This document shows, in pieces, positions 1 to 10,235 of a stretch of 64,000 nucleotides of DNA; within the stretch, counting starts at the first letter, position 1, and each line of letters opens with the position of its first letter. Location: positions 1 through 64,000 of the forward strand of contig JANTQF010000139.1 of assembly GCA_032988165.1 (NCBI GenBank). The letters run 5' to 3'. This DNA comes from Emmonsiellopsis sp. PD_33. Its lineage: Eukaryota > Ascomycota > Eurotiomycetes > Onygenales > Ajellomycetaceae. The notes beneath the pieces are model-generated. The model was not told where the DNA came from and searched no databases. It saw nothing but the letters and a program-made list of their open reading frames with translations. The position numbers were made by a program, and so were the translations under genes.

Positions 1-207
1 ATCCCCCTTCCCCTTCCGCTTCTTCTTGAAGCTGGCCTTGAAGGCCAGCCTCAATGCCCTCATCCGCCCATTCCTCTCCTTCCGGAGACGGGCGTACTCA
101 TCCCCCGACGCGAGGAGCACCGCCCACACGGTCCCCACGAACTCCAGCACAGTGGCCACATCCGCCATAAAGGTCATCACCCCCTTGGCAACTCCCCAAG
201 CGCCCAT
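1..207 (-). CDS. Partial hypothetical protein at left window edge
   Basis: An open minus-strand frame starts at ATG (205-207) and is still open at base 1, giving 69 codons with the 3' end outside the window. The peptide begins MGAWGVAKGV, has a hydrophobic stretch around residues 13-32 (including VLEFVGTVWAVLLAS), and then turns very basic and ends KKKRKGKGD at the edge. This pattern would fit a short membrane-associated protein or the first exon of a longer one. A (GAC)n/(CAA)n repeat lies immediately upstream of the ATG. I do not recognise the family, and without downstream sequence a chance ORF cannot be excluded. Confidence 0.35.
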   Translation of the reverse strand, partial: MGAWGVAKGVMTFMADVATVLEFVGTVWAVLLASGDEYARLRKERNGRMRALRLAFKASFKKKRKGKGD

Positions 208-259
208 CGTCGTCGTCGGTGTTGGTGTTGTTGTTGTTGTTGTTATTGTTGTTGTTGTG
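208..259. repeat. GTC/GTT trinucleotide microsatellite
   Basis: A run of GTC triplets followed by interrupted GTT triplets on the plus strand, directly abutting the start codon of the partial minus-strand ORF. It would lie in that gene's 5' leader. Confidence 0.8.
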
Positions 260-623
260 GTGTTTCCGCTGATACGCCGTCCAACAAGAGAAAAGAAGAA
301 GAAGAAGAAGTGAAGGGAAAGTAAGGGAAAAGTGAGGGAAAAGTGATATTATCTCCAAAACAGCAAGAGCAAACAGTAATAACAATAACATCATCATTGT
401 AGGGAAGGTCCCCCTTCCTAAATAGCACATAAATTGAAAGAAGGAAGGCGTCCCGTTCATTCTTTCTCTCTTTTGATCATAACTCCCTGTTTGAAAAGAG
501 GAAGCTGTGTGTAAGAATACTCGTATTCCATACATACATAGCACCTATACTTATTGAAAGGTATATAGTGTTCATTTACTAGAGTAAAAATCTAGTAAAA
601 AGCAATCCATCTCAAGTGAAGTA
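260..623. other. Intergenic stretch without a recognised gene
   Basis: Purine-rich (an AAG run near 294-310) and then AT-rich sequence. Minus-strand ORFs overlapping it are made of low-complexity codons and do not look coding. Nothing else seen. Confidence 0.6.
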
Positions 624-869
624 CTAGCTTTGTAGAGATGAAAGCAACCTCATTCTCTGTTCTTTTTCTTGCTGATTAGTAGTTAACTGGGACGGAATAG
701 GACCTACCTTGTCACGTAGACTTGCCAGGGATAAGGGAGGGTTTTCTTGAGCGTTTCTTTCATTATCTTTTGTTGTTGTGGAGGAAGCAAGGAGTAAAGG
801 CTCGGGATGCATAAGTCGTGAGGTTATCAAATTCGGAGCAGGAAAATCTAGATCTTCCGGACCATCCAT
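624..869 (-). CDS. Small hypothetical ORF, 81 aa
   Basis: The minus-strand frame runs from ATG at 869 to a stop at 624. The peptide starts MDGPEDLDFPAPN and ends KEQRMRLLSSLQS; composition is mixed and charged, without long homopolymers, so it looks more protein-like than its neighbours. A GTG four codons upstream would extend it slightly. No signal peptide, membrane segment or known motif was seen. It could be a single exon of an unrecognised gene or a chance ORF. Confidence 0.3.
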   Translation of the reverse strand: MDGPEDLDFPAPNLITSRLMHPEPLLLASSTTTKDNERNAQENPPLSLASLRDKVGPIPSQLTTNQQEKEQRMRLLSSLQS

Positions 870-2131
870 ATTGTCGGCCACATAACCACCGACTCATTTA
901 CATACTAGTAGAGAGAGCCAGGTTTTCCAAAACTAATCAATTACTCTGTATTTAACTACGTAGTAAATAACCTGCAGTTAAAGAAGAAGAGGGGCTGGCT
1001 TTTATCTATTATATAAGAGATTAGTTACTAAAAATAAAACATGGGAATATACTACTAGTTAGCATGCGATATAAATAAAGAGCTGACTACTACTAGTAGC
1101 TAACTTACTTGGAGAAATAGCTAATGTAGTTACCTGGTTCTGATGTTATTATTTATCTCTGCGGAGTACCTAGCTACCAGCATAAGCTCCCCAGAGACAA
1201 AACTCTGCCGCTTTCATCATAAATCATGTGCGAACAAAATCCCGTAACTCACCCAGCATGCACTGAAATAATAATAGACTAAATGCATGGGTGTAATGAT
1301 CGATCGGTAATAAGAAGAAGAAGAAGAAGAAGAAGAATGTATATATTTAAAAGATGTAATAAAAAAAAGGTATAAAAGTCTACAGCTATAATAAAAAACA
1401 AGGAAGAAGAGGAAAGAAAAGAAGTTAAGAAGATGTAAAAGGGAGAGAGGCGACCACACCAATAATGAGACTCGGAGGTAGTATGGAGCAACTTGTTCGG
1501 CAGGGGTAGCTCGTTCTTTGCATGACGTTGGGTTGGGGGCTAAATTTAGAAACACGACACGACACCATCTCCAGTTCTTTTTTTTTCTGACCCTGACGTC
1601 AAGGTGGGAAATCGAGCCGATATGGGGGGGATTCGGGAAGGTGTTGGGAAATCTTCGAGCGCCAAAGCCATCCTTCCATCCATCCCTTTTCTTTCTTTTT
1701 TTTTTTATCTTTGTTGCACTTCCATCCCCCCTGCATCGCTGGCGACCCGACCCCCCACTGGACCGCCATGTACCCAGTCCAGCAACCAAGGTAGGTCGGG
1801 AGATGCATGCACTGCACTCCCTCCGTATCCGTATATATGTAGGTCCAGGAAGAGGTAAGATGTAATCAAAAGGGACAGACTCGCTTGTTGGCGTCCTTAT
1901 TTTGACACAAAAAAAAGATAATAATAATTCGTATTCGTTGTCCATTCGTCGGGTCATTTCGTCGTTGTTCCTTGCCCTCTCCTCCCTCCTGGGACAACAA
2001 AGATAGATCGTGATCTATATCATCCTGCAGTTGCCATACAGCAACGTATCCAAAAAGAAAATAAAGGACATGCAGTATGCATCATGCAAAGATTTCAATT
2101 GGCCAGCTGCCCGCCAATTTTGTCCCCCTTA
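870..2131. other. Intergenic region, AT-rich with simple repeats
   Basis: Contains an (AAG)n run at 1312-1337, poly-T tracts near 1577 and 1700, and direct CATC-type repeats near 1675-1690. A 246-codon minus-strand frame (1217-1957) crosses it but is built from repeat-derived Ser, Phe and Lys runs and starts from a non-AUG codon, so I do not call it a gene. The 3' UTR of the 2132-3655 gene probably lies at the right end. Confidence 0.6.
1312..1337. repeat. (AAG)n microsatellite
   Basis: About eight uninterrupted AAG units on the plus strand. Confidence 0.9.
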
Positions 2132-3655
2132 TCAGGCGGTGTGCGGGCTTATCCCAGGGCTTGATATGAGACTTTCTGGTAACGGGATGGAAGATGCTTC
2201 ATGCAAGACATCTCCCGTCTTATCTTTATCCTGTCCCTGTCCCTGCCCCTGATCTTGGCGCATGTTTATTTTTGGCTCGGCCAGAGAGCCTTGTCGCCGC
2301 TTGGGTAATGGAGGGGCTAGCACGGGAACCCGCACAGCTGGGACTGGTGTCGGAAGTAGTGTTCCCGCGGGAGTGGCAGGGTTATCGTCGTTGTTAATAG
2401 GGTGCGGTTGCTGCTGCTGTTGCACCTGGCCGTTTTCGATAGGGCCTAAGGTCCACCGCCAATCTCGTGGACGCTTCCGTCGTTTGTGGAGGAGCGGTGT
2501 CTGGGGGGTGTTATCCCACCCATATGCACTAGAAGGGGCCAGATGGTCTTCTCGTAGCGCGACGGCTCGGATTTGTCGCTCGCTTGCGGCGGAGTGTTTT
2601 CTCTTGGCTCGTGGCCGTTGGCGCGAAGGATTTAGGGTTTGATCTGAGTTTGAGGGCTGGTTGCTATTTTTGGAGGTGTCGTGGGCGGTGCTATTAATAT
2701 TTTTGGTTGATGGTGATGGCTCGTCGTCGTCTGACGGACTAGATTTCGATAGCGATAAGGACGAATCTGATTCTTCTTCTGATGACATGTCGACGTCAGA
2801 GGGTCCGGATGGCGATTCATCTTCTGAAAGATCCGAATGCCTGGCCACATAGCGGACCGTCTTGATTTCTTCGTCTAGTGGAAAGCAATATCTGACCTGT
2901 CTTTTCGCAGGGAAAAGTGCCTTTCGTCCGGTGTGTATATTGCTAGAATTGTTACTGCTTGACACAGAGAGTGAGGGTCGTCGTATTGAGGAAGAGGACG
3001 TATGAAGCGGGGAATTCCGTAAAATACTTCGTACGCCTAACGGGAGTTGGTAGGGCGCCTCGCAGGTAGTTTGATAATTGCACAAGTATGAGGCACCCCG
3101 TTTTCCCGCTCGAGATGCGCCTTTCGGAGACGAAACGGTGGCCCCGACGGGGGAGGAAGAAGCGGTGCGCCGGAAGCCATCATAGGCGTTGTTAAATGTA
3201 TTCCGGACGGTAGGAGAGGGAGAGCAGTTCGCCGACAGGGCCAGCGACAGCGCAGTTGTAGACTTGCCAAAGGTCATGGGAAGCGACGAAGTCTGTAAAG
3301 ACAGCTTTGGCCGTTTCGTACTTGTAGTTAAGGGCGCTCCATCGTGGTGCGAGGCAGCTGGGGACGCCGGCTGCGCAAACATGTTGGCAGAGGGCAGCGA
3401 CTCTTGCACGAAGGAGGAGGAGGACGAGGAGGAGGAAGATACGGACGAAGGCGGGGTGGACGACAAGGGGCCTAGAGAGTGCGGCGGCAACGAAGCATGG
3501 TCTGAAGTCTCTGAAGAGTCAGAGGAAGCGTAGTGCAGCGGCTTGGGAGCCATCGAAAGCGCCAGCATGGCGAACAGCGACTGCAGCCAGTGCGCGAGGG
3601 CGGTCAGGACTCCCGGCTCAGGCTCACCAGAAGCGGTCCAGAAGGGGAGAGGCAT
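2132..3655 (-). CDS. Serine-rich conserved fungal protein with SILK- and RVxF-like motifs
   Basis: Uninterrupted 507-codon frame starting at ATG 3655; ATGs at codons 30 and 35 are possible alternative starts. The protein is mostly disordered: a Ser run at about residues 71-80, an acidic Ser/Asp stretch around 275-310, and a basic Arg/Lys region near 345-400. Recognisable islands are RSILRNSPL (SILR at 210-213), KRQVRYCFPLDEEI (251-264) and RDWRWTLGP. SILK followed by an RVxF-like motif (here RQVRY, with Tyr in place of Phe/Trp) is the arrangement used by many protein phosphatase 1 partners, so a PP1-binding regulatory role is a reasonable inference. I recall similar uncharacterised proteins in other Pezizomycotina but cannot name one. 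The next gene, polymerase iota, is divergent, 1.6 kb away. Confidence 0.8.
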   Translation of the reverse strand: MPLPFWTASGEPEPGVLTALAHWLQSLFAMLALSMAPKPLHYASSDSSETSDHASLPPHSLGPLSSTPPSSVSSSSSSSSSFVQESLPSANMFAQPASPAASHHDGAPLTTSTKRPKLSLQTSSLPMTFGKSTTALSLALSANCSPSPTVRNTFNNAYDGFRRTASSSPVGATVSSPKGASRAGKRGASYLCNYQTTCEAPYQLPLGVRSILRNSPLHTSSSSIRRPSLSVSSSNNSSNIHTGRKALFPAKRQVRYCFPLDEEIKTVRYVARHSDLSEDESPSGPSDVDMSSEEESDSSLSLSKSSPSDDDEPSPSTKNINSTAHDTSKNSNQPSNSDQTLNPSRQRPRAKRKHSAASERQIRAVALREDHLAPSSAYGWDNTPQTPLLHKRRKRPRDWRWTLGPIENGQVQQQQQPHPINNDDNPATPAGTLLPTPVPAVRVPVLAPPLPKRRQGSLAEPKINMRQDQGQGQGQDKDKTGDVLHEASSIPLPESLISSPGISPHTA

Positions 3656-5238
3656 GGGACGGGCGTGGCAGAGACATTCATGGCGCCGTGTGGGGAGCGG
3701 GCAGAGCTGGCCGAGTCTATTATGGCTGCGACATGCTGGCGGCGGTGGAGTTCGTATAGAGATGGAGGAATGCGGACAGGCGGAGGGGCGCTATCTATCT
3801 ATATACGAGAGCCGGCGTCGATCGGATATAAATAACGGAAGAGACGGGGAGGAGAGACGGGGTGTTAGTTAGCGAGTGGGAGAGTATAAAATAAGCAGCT
3901 CGGAGTCTATTAATACTCGGCCAGAGAAACAGGAACAGGATGGAGGGACTAGATATGAAATGCCCGGATGAGGGGCATGCGATTGACTAAATATCATTAA
4001 TGGCTGATCTGTGATCGGATGTGACGAGCGTGAATAGCTGCAGCATCGCCGCTCTGACAGCTGTTGAAACATCTCTTGTTTCCTGTTTCTAAAGGGCCGA
4101 TAATTATAACCCGGCAGACTGGAGATATGCGCCCGCCATCCAACGGACCATGGACAGCCCGGTTTCAGACTGCTGAGGGCTGGGCGATTTGGTGGCGGTG
4201 GAGATAGCTAATACTTTTAAATATAAGTTAGTGAACAAGGAGTGGGCTTGGAAGATCCGTCGAAGGATTCATTATGGATCAATTATAGTTACTAGTTATT
4301 TAACTAGACGGATTGCCTATAAATATCTGCTGGGCGGACATGCTGCTGGACTTAGTTATGGGTTGACGAGAGGATTCGTCTTGTTCTTTGGCCGATACGT
4401 AACTATTTATTCTGTCTTCTTTATTCTTTATTTGTACTCCTCTCCCTCTGATAGATTCTATCCAGGTCGGGTTGGTGGCTATAAATACCCCGAGTATGTG
4501 CTTGGCCCATCAGCACTACAGTCGACGGGGAACGGAGGCTTCTGCCCGAATAATAAGTGCCCCGTAATCCCTCCGTCTGGCCTCATCTGGTCTGCTGGAT
4601 GCGCGTTCATTTCAGAATCTCAGCTCCTTAATTAGTAAATTCCAATCCAAGAACTGGATAAAAAAAGAATAAAACCATAGATCATTTCCAAGTATAGAAT
4701 CACGTGACATCAACATCTACCTCCGCCACAGCAAATATCAGCCACAACATCCTCTCATTCTCTTTGTTGAGACCTCAATCAAGACGCCAATCTCCTCCCA
4801 ATCAGCCGGCGCCGTTGCAGCCAAGCGGTGGCAATCTACACTGCCAAGCAGACTTGCCGCCCATCACCGACCATTGTAATCCCAGAATTTCCCCAGCCTG
4901 GACTGCCAGCCGAAGTCTGTCTGCTCCGCTGCCTTACCCGATCCATCTCTCTTCTCCGCTGCTCGGCTTCCTCTAGACTGTTCTGGGTGAAACACCTCGC
5001 CTGCATTGCGTGCATTCCTCTGCACATCTTCGGTTTCGCCGTGAACAGCCCAAGGACCCTGGGCCTGATCCACGCCTCTTTATTTAATCTACCCACTCCC
5101 TCCTTGCCATCCAGCTTATCAGCGCCGACTGTTTCTCGGCCATTTGCCTCCATGGGGATCGAGCAGGAGTCAGTCTAGCGATTTTGTTTCTGATTGCGTG
5201 GTGGTGGGGTGGCGGGCAACTTCTGCAGGAAGAAGACC
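3656..5238. other. Divergent intergenic region
   Basis: Lies between two divergently transcribed genes and presumably holds both promoters. An E-box CACGTGAC sits at 4701-4708. Overlapping ORFs on both strands from 4700 to 5180 show no family motif and are probably leader sequence of the polymerase gene or noise. Confidence 0.5.
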
Positions 5239-7588
5239 ATGGCAAAGCTTCTGCGGAGGCAAGGTGATCTGCGACGAGACGACAGCAGAGTGATTATCCA
5301 TTTTGTCAGCATTCTCGTTTCTTTGCTCAAGCCCCCTCCTTTTCTTGCCCTGTTGAAAGACACAGTTGGATTTTGTCTGCCATTTGTATCACATGCATTG
5401 GAAGTGCCAAGCTCCAGGCTGGGATTCTTGACGAATTGATTCGATCAGGGCTCAACCAGAAATATTTCATAGCTGACTACAAAGTCCGTGTGCATCATTG
5501 CATGTCTTGGCTGTGCTACAGGACTATGATTGCTTCTATGCATCTGTTTTTGAAGCTGAGAATCCAGCTCTGAAATCGCTTCCGCTCGCTGTCCAGCAGA
5601 AGCAGATCGTCGTTACGTGCAATTATGAAGCCCGACGGCGTGGCTTACGCAAGTTGCAGCTCATCAAAGAGGCGAGGAAGATATGTCCGGAGATCATCAT
5701 TGTGCCCGGGGAGGATTTGACTAGGTTTCGAGACGCCTCCAAGGAGCTGTATTTGTTCCTGAAGAGTTTTGTCTGGGGCAAGAGGGTGGAGAAGCTGGGG
5801 TTTGATGAGGTGAGATTTATTTTCTTTGCTTTCTAGCAGGGGGGTAGACAGACACCCCTGTAGTTGCTTGCTATTGGCTTTTGATATTATTTGGCCCATT
5901 GGTTGAATATCTGTTCAAAATCTCCTTGATATCTATAGGTATTCTTAGACGTGACTCCTATGATAGATTACAACATCGAGCTTTTAAACCCCAACGACCT
6001 AGCAAACTCCTTCTTTCAACTGGACAAGACAGACCCGACCAAAGGTTTTGCATACGACGCCTGCACAGTATCTGGCCCAACATATCCGCCAACTCCGTCT
6101 GGATCTCCGGACGACACAGCCCCCCATGGCACGTCAGATACACCCTTACCTGGACCTACCCCTACCTCAGCTCTTCAGCAGAGGTTAATCCTCGGCTCCC
6201 ACCTAGCCAATTACATCAGAACGCAACTCGAAGAGCAAAAAAACTACACATCAACAGCCGGCATCTCCACCTCAAAACTCCTCGCAAAGCTAGCCGGAAA
6301 CGTCCACAAGCCTCGCAACCAAACAACCCTCCTGCCCCCATACGAGGGAAGCCAAACAAACAGCCAACAAGAATCAAACATCACCACCTTCCTCTCCCCG
6401 CACGACATCGCCGCCGTCCCCGGCATCGGCTTCAAAATCGCCCACAGACTGCGCTCCCACATCCTCGGCCGCGAACCATCGGCGGGAATCTACGAGGAGC
6501 TCCCCACCGCCGACAAAGTCACTGTCAATGATGTCCGCACGTACCCGGGCATGGGCCCCGCGATGCTCGACGAGATCCTCGCCGGCGGCGCGTGACCGCG
6601 GGATATCGGGGCGAGAATCTGGGGCCTAATTAATGGCATCGACCCGACGCCGGTGGCGGAGGCGCGGGCTGTTCCTACACAGATTAGCATTGAGGATTCA
6701 TATGGGCGGTTGGATAGGATGGAGGCTGTGGGGGTGGAGTTGGTGGCGTTGGCGAGGAGTTTGGTTAGGAGGGTTTATGTGGATTTGACTGAGTTCGAGG
6801 AAGAGGAGGAAGAAGAAGAGGAAGAAGACGATGACGCAGTAATTGGAAACGAGGGATACATCGAACATACCGATAGCAGCAACGGACAGGTACCAAACGC
6901 AAAGACAAAAGCCACAAAAGCAAAAAACATCCACTGGCTAGCCCGTCCGCGCACCCTGCGCCTCTCCACCCGCGCCCGCCTGCACCACATCCCCCCTGAT
7001 TCCGGGAGGACCCACGATTTAAATTCCGGCACCGGCCGCGTCTCCAAATCCACGCCCATGCCCTCATTCCTCTTCTCCCTCACCACCCGTCCCACCACCA
7101 ACGAGCCAGCAGCAGCAGCATCCGCAGCAATTGACGCGCTCGCCCACCGCCTCGTGGACGAAGCCCTCCTGCCGCTGTTTCGAAAACTGCACCCGCCAGG
7201 TGCCCGGTGGGATTTGTGTATTGTGAACATTGCCGCGACGAATATGGTTGATGTGGCGGGCGGGGCGGGGAGGGATATTGGGAAGATGTTTCGGAGGCAG
7301 GAGAGGGTGTTGAGGGGGTGGAGGGTTAGTAAGGAGGGGGAGGGGGAGGGGGAGGTGCGGATGGTTGATGTTGATGCTGATGCTGATGAGGGTAATAACC
7401 GCCACCATTATTCTGATGATGATGACGATAATGCGGAATGGGACAGTGATGGGGATGAAGATATGCTAACCACGCCGAATATTGGCGATGGGGAGGAGGA
7501 AGGGGTTAGTGAGTGTATGGTTTGCCGTCTGTTGATTCCGCATTTTGCGGTGCGAGCGCATGAGAGGTTTCATGCTGTTCCTGATTGA
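5239..7588 (+). CDS. DNA polymerase iota (Y family), interrupted by an in-frame TGA
   Basis: Three exons are inferred: 5239-5304, 5522-5809 and 5939-7588, with introns 5305-5521 (unusual donor GTCAGC) and 5810-5938. Y-family translesion polymerase motifs run in order: VIIHFDYDCFYASV across intron 1, VQQKQIVVTCNYEAR, GEDLTRFR, LGFDEVFLDVT across intron 2 (catalytic Asp/Glu), GISTSKLLAKLAGN, and a helix-hairpin-helix PGIGFKIAHRL. The VTCNYEAR and GEDLTR blocks point to iota rather than eta. Codon 337 (6593-6595) is TGA, yet the same frame continues with conserved little-finger sequence (GARIWGLINGID, VPTQISIEDSYGRLD), an acidic repeat and a C-terminal CMVC...H...H finger resembling UBZ. Read through, the protein would be 667 aa; as written it stops at 336 aa, losing the little finger and the ubiquitin-binding end. 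No frame-preserving intron removes the stop. Confidence 0.85.
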
Positions 7589-10235
7589 TTGGGATCCTTT
7601 TTAAGTAGTCTTGGATTCATATCATCCTTTTACCCAGATATTTACGCGGGGGTAGGCTATGATGGATGGATGGATGGATGCTTTTGTCTACTTAGTTGTG
7701 TATGGAATTTTGATATCATGGAAGAATCCTGTAGCCAATCAAAATCTGGGAATATCCGTGTTATTCCAAAGTTGATATAGCGTCAAACTCTATCCTGGTT
7801 AACAGCCAATGAGAGCTGGATTTCAATATTTAAGAGAAGCCTATTTTTAAAAAGGCATCAAATCCAAATTCCCGAGGTGCCCTAGAATCTTCCACAGGAG
7901 GGGTCCGTCATCTACAAAACCAAAAATTGCATTACTTTTAACCATAATCCAGAATCCATACGTAAGAATAATATTATTTTTCGGGCAGAGGTAATGTCAG
8001 AGATTTGAGTGGGATAGTATGTAGTGGAGGTATCAAGAAGGAGGATCAAGATTATTGGAATAGAGCCATGCGCGGCAGTTTCACAGTTAATAATTATCGT
8101 TCGAGTCTAGCCCGAGGGGCGATTAATCGTCAAGAAAGAAAGACCCAAAAGAATGGTCTGGTCCTTTCTAATAATAACATGTCCATTATGTATGGAACCC
8201 GTGGTTGGAAAATGGATCATCGCCCGTTGTTGGTCCTGAGTCCTAACCCCACCCGGCGCTTCGAGATACACCAGGGAACAGGAATAGAGACAACGCAAAC
8301 GCCGTGACGTGGTTGAAAATTGAGCGGAGTATTCCCCACCAATGGATGCAGATTATTATTCACGAGCTCAGATTTATTCTGTTTCAAATTGGCGAATCCA
8401 ATTGTAACTTGAACTACATGGCATCATTTGGCAAAGCGGTTCCAGGTGTGTTGGTTGGAGCCTGTCATCCAACAACGGTTGGAGCAAGTAACTAGCAAGT
8501 TAAAGCCGTGGTAGCTTGGCTATATTAAATCATAACAGATTGATTTGATATAAGATGATGAAATGGATGCTGTAACGGTGGCGCAATGGGCTGAAACTGT
8601 CTGGGCGGAGCTTCCTCAAACACAGATATCAGATACATCCCCCCCTCATTTTCTGTGGAACTTTGCCGCTTTTCTCGGGGGGCATATGAGCGATTGCCAA
8701 TTGGCAAATGAACAGATGGCTAACTTGGTTGGACGTTGTTGGGTTGATTGGACTCCAGATTGCTTTTCTTTTCTTTTCTGCAGCGAGCACATTTCCTCGC
8801 TCGTTTGCAGCATGCTTTTGGCGCGTGGGAACTGTGCCTGGCCGAACCGTGGATTGTCTGCAGCTTGCTCATGCCCACGCCCAGGGGAAGACCATTGGTA
8901 CCCTGGTCGGCACTGGCTGGCCGCTCTCGAATTTGGATGTGATACTCCCAAGACAATTGGTGGCTTGGTATTGTAGGGCAAATGTCATTGATGGTGAGCA
9001 GTGTGGATTTGGGAAAGACGAGCTGGAGGATGGATGAGATTAGTATTCATCACCAGGGAATGCTGTAGTTAACATAGCCATGCCAGATATACTAGTAGTA
9101 GATAGGTTGAAGGGTCGTTGAATGAGAGACTGAGGGTGGGATGAGCCCTAAGCCCTAGCCAAGGCCCAGTTAAGCCTAGGGGCTGGCCATGCCCTAACAT
9201 GTGCCCGTTTCAGCCTGCAGACGTCAACCCGTGGACCTCAACCTCATCTCCATCCCATCTCGACTCTTCTTCAACCTCCTCTGCTGTCTCGCAGTCCGTT
9301 CTCTCTCTTGCGTCCATCTTTTCGCTCTCTCCCTCCAGAGTGTGCACAACTCGATCCTCTCCTTGGCAAATGCCGTCAATTCCTCATCCTTCCATACGCC
9401 TCTCCTCCGCGTATCGCCGCCTCTAAGACACCATCGGGATCCGATTACGTAGACCCGCCTGCTCCATCAGCCCTGCGCCACGCTCTCTCGCTCCACGAGC
9501 CCAACTTTCTTCTGACGTTGATCGCAGTAGCCACTCGTTGTTCACATTTGATCCCAGAGATCGGGAGCTGGCTTGACAAACAAACCCCCCAGACGGCTAG
9601 CCTGCTGGGTGTGCTGACCACGCTCCACGCCTTGTTATTGAAGTCGAATCATAAGAGGACGACTGTGGAGCGTACGGATGACCCGGATCTAGACATTGGA
9701 CTAGGGTGCTTTTTGTTCTGCTGCGCAGAGTGATGGAATAGTTGTGACCAAGGACTTTCCCCGCTACGAATTTGTTAGGCATATACGAGGACAAGGCCCT
9801 CATTCTTTATCAACAACGACTGGAAGACTCTCCCCGCTCGGATTACACAATTCTCAACATCGGTTTTGAGCGGCGACTTTGGCTGTTCGCTGGCGGGGTG
9901 CACATCCTTGCATCACCCTTAGCCCTGGTATTTATTTAAGGCTTACTATTAACTATCGTTGGTTGCTATTTGTGTTCGGGTTTGCCCCACAAGATGATGT
10001 GAAGTTGTGAACGACTCTTCCTGCTCCATCCTCCAGAAAATCCATCGGCTTTTCCCTCCGCATCGTATTTCGGTCGTTATTATCTCTTCCTGGGGTCCCT
10101 TGATTTCCCTTAATCGACAGAATATCCCAGTTGTATATTTATATTCTAGACGGACGTTTGGGAATACCCATTTTAAAGGTCGCTGACCATCTTACCCGCA
10201 CGGTCGTTGAGCCGTAGCGCCCGATCGCACTCGCT
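7589..10235. other. Long intergenic region with weak ORFs and CCCTA motifs
   Basis: About 2.6 kb without a gene I can name. From 7600 to 9000 it is AT-rich with short inconsistent ORFs on both strands. CCCTA-type motifs cluster at 9144-9198. From 9199 to 9734 three overlapping plus-strand frames are open; the longest (9308-9733) contains YVDPPAPSALRHALSLHEP and could be an exon of an unknown gene, but no domain is recognisable. The last few hundred bases are the promoter and leader of the ADAM gene. Confidence 0.5.
9144..9198. promoter_or_regulatory. Cluster of CCCTAA/CCCTAG (telobox-like) motifs
   Basis: AGCCCTAAGCCCTAGCC at 9144-9160 is followed by GCCCTAAC near 9190. Yeast Tbf1 binds ARCCCTAA in ribosomal-protein and snoRNA promoters; a similar role here is inference. 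What it would control is unclear: the unresolved frames at 9199-9734 or the ADAM gene 1 kb downstream. Confidence 0.35.

Noticed and set aside
1217..1957. A 246-codon minus-strand ORF
   Set aside because: Starts from a non-AUG codon, is made of Phe/Leu/Ser runs from poly-T and AAG repeats, and overlaps equally open frames on the other strand. No motif.
4828..5178. Open frames on both strands upstream of polymerase iota
   Set aside because: No family motif, and the strands are about equally open. More likely the 5' leader of the polymerase transcript.
6592..6682. Possible intron (GTGACC...CACAG) that would remove the TGA in polymerase iota
   Set aside because: It is 91 nt, which shifts the frame, and it would delete the conserved IWGLINGID segment.
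7900..9040. Short ORFs on both strands that might be a transposon relic
   Set aside because: No transposase, reverse transcriptase or terminal-repeat signal is visible; the frames are inconsistent and motif-free.
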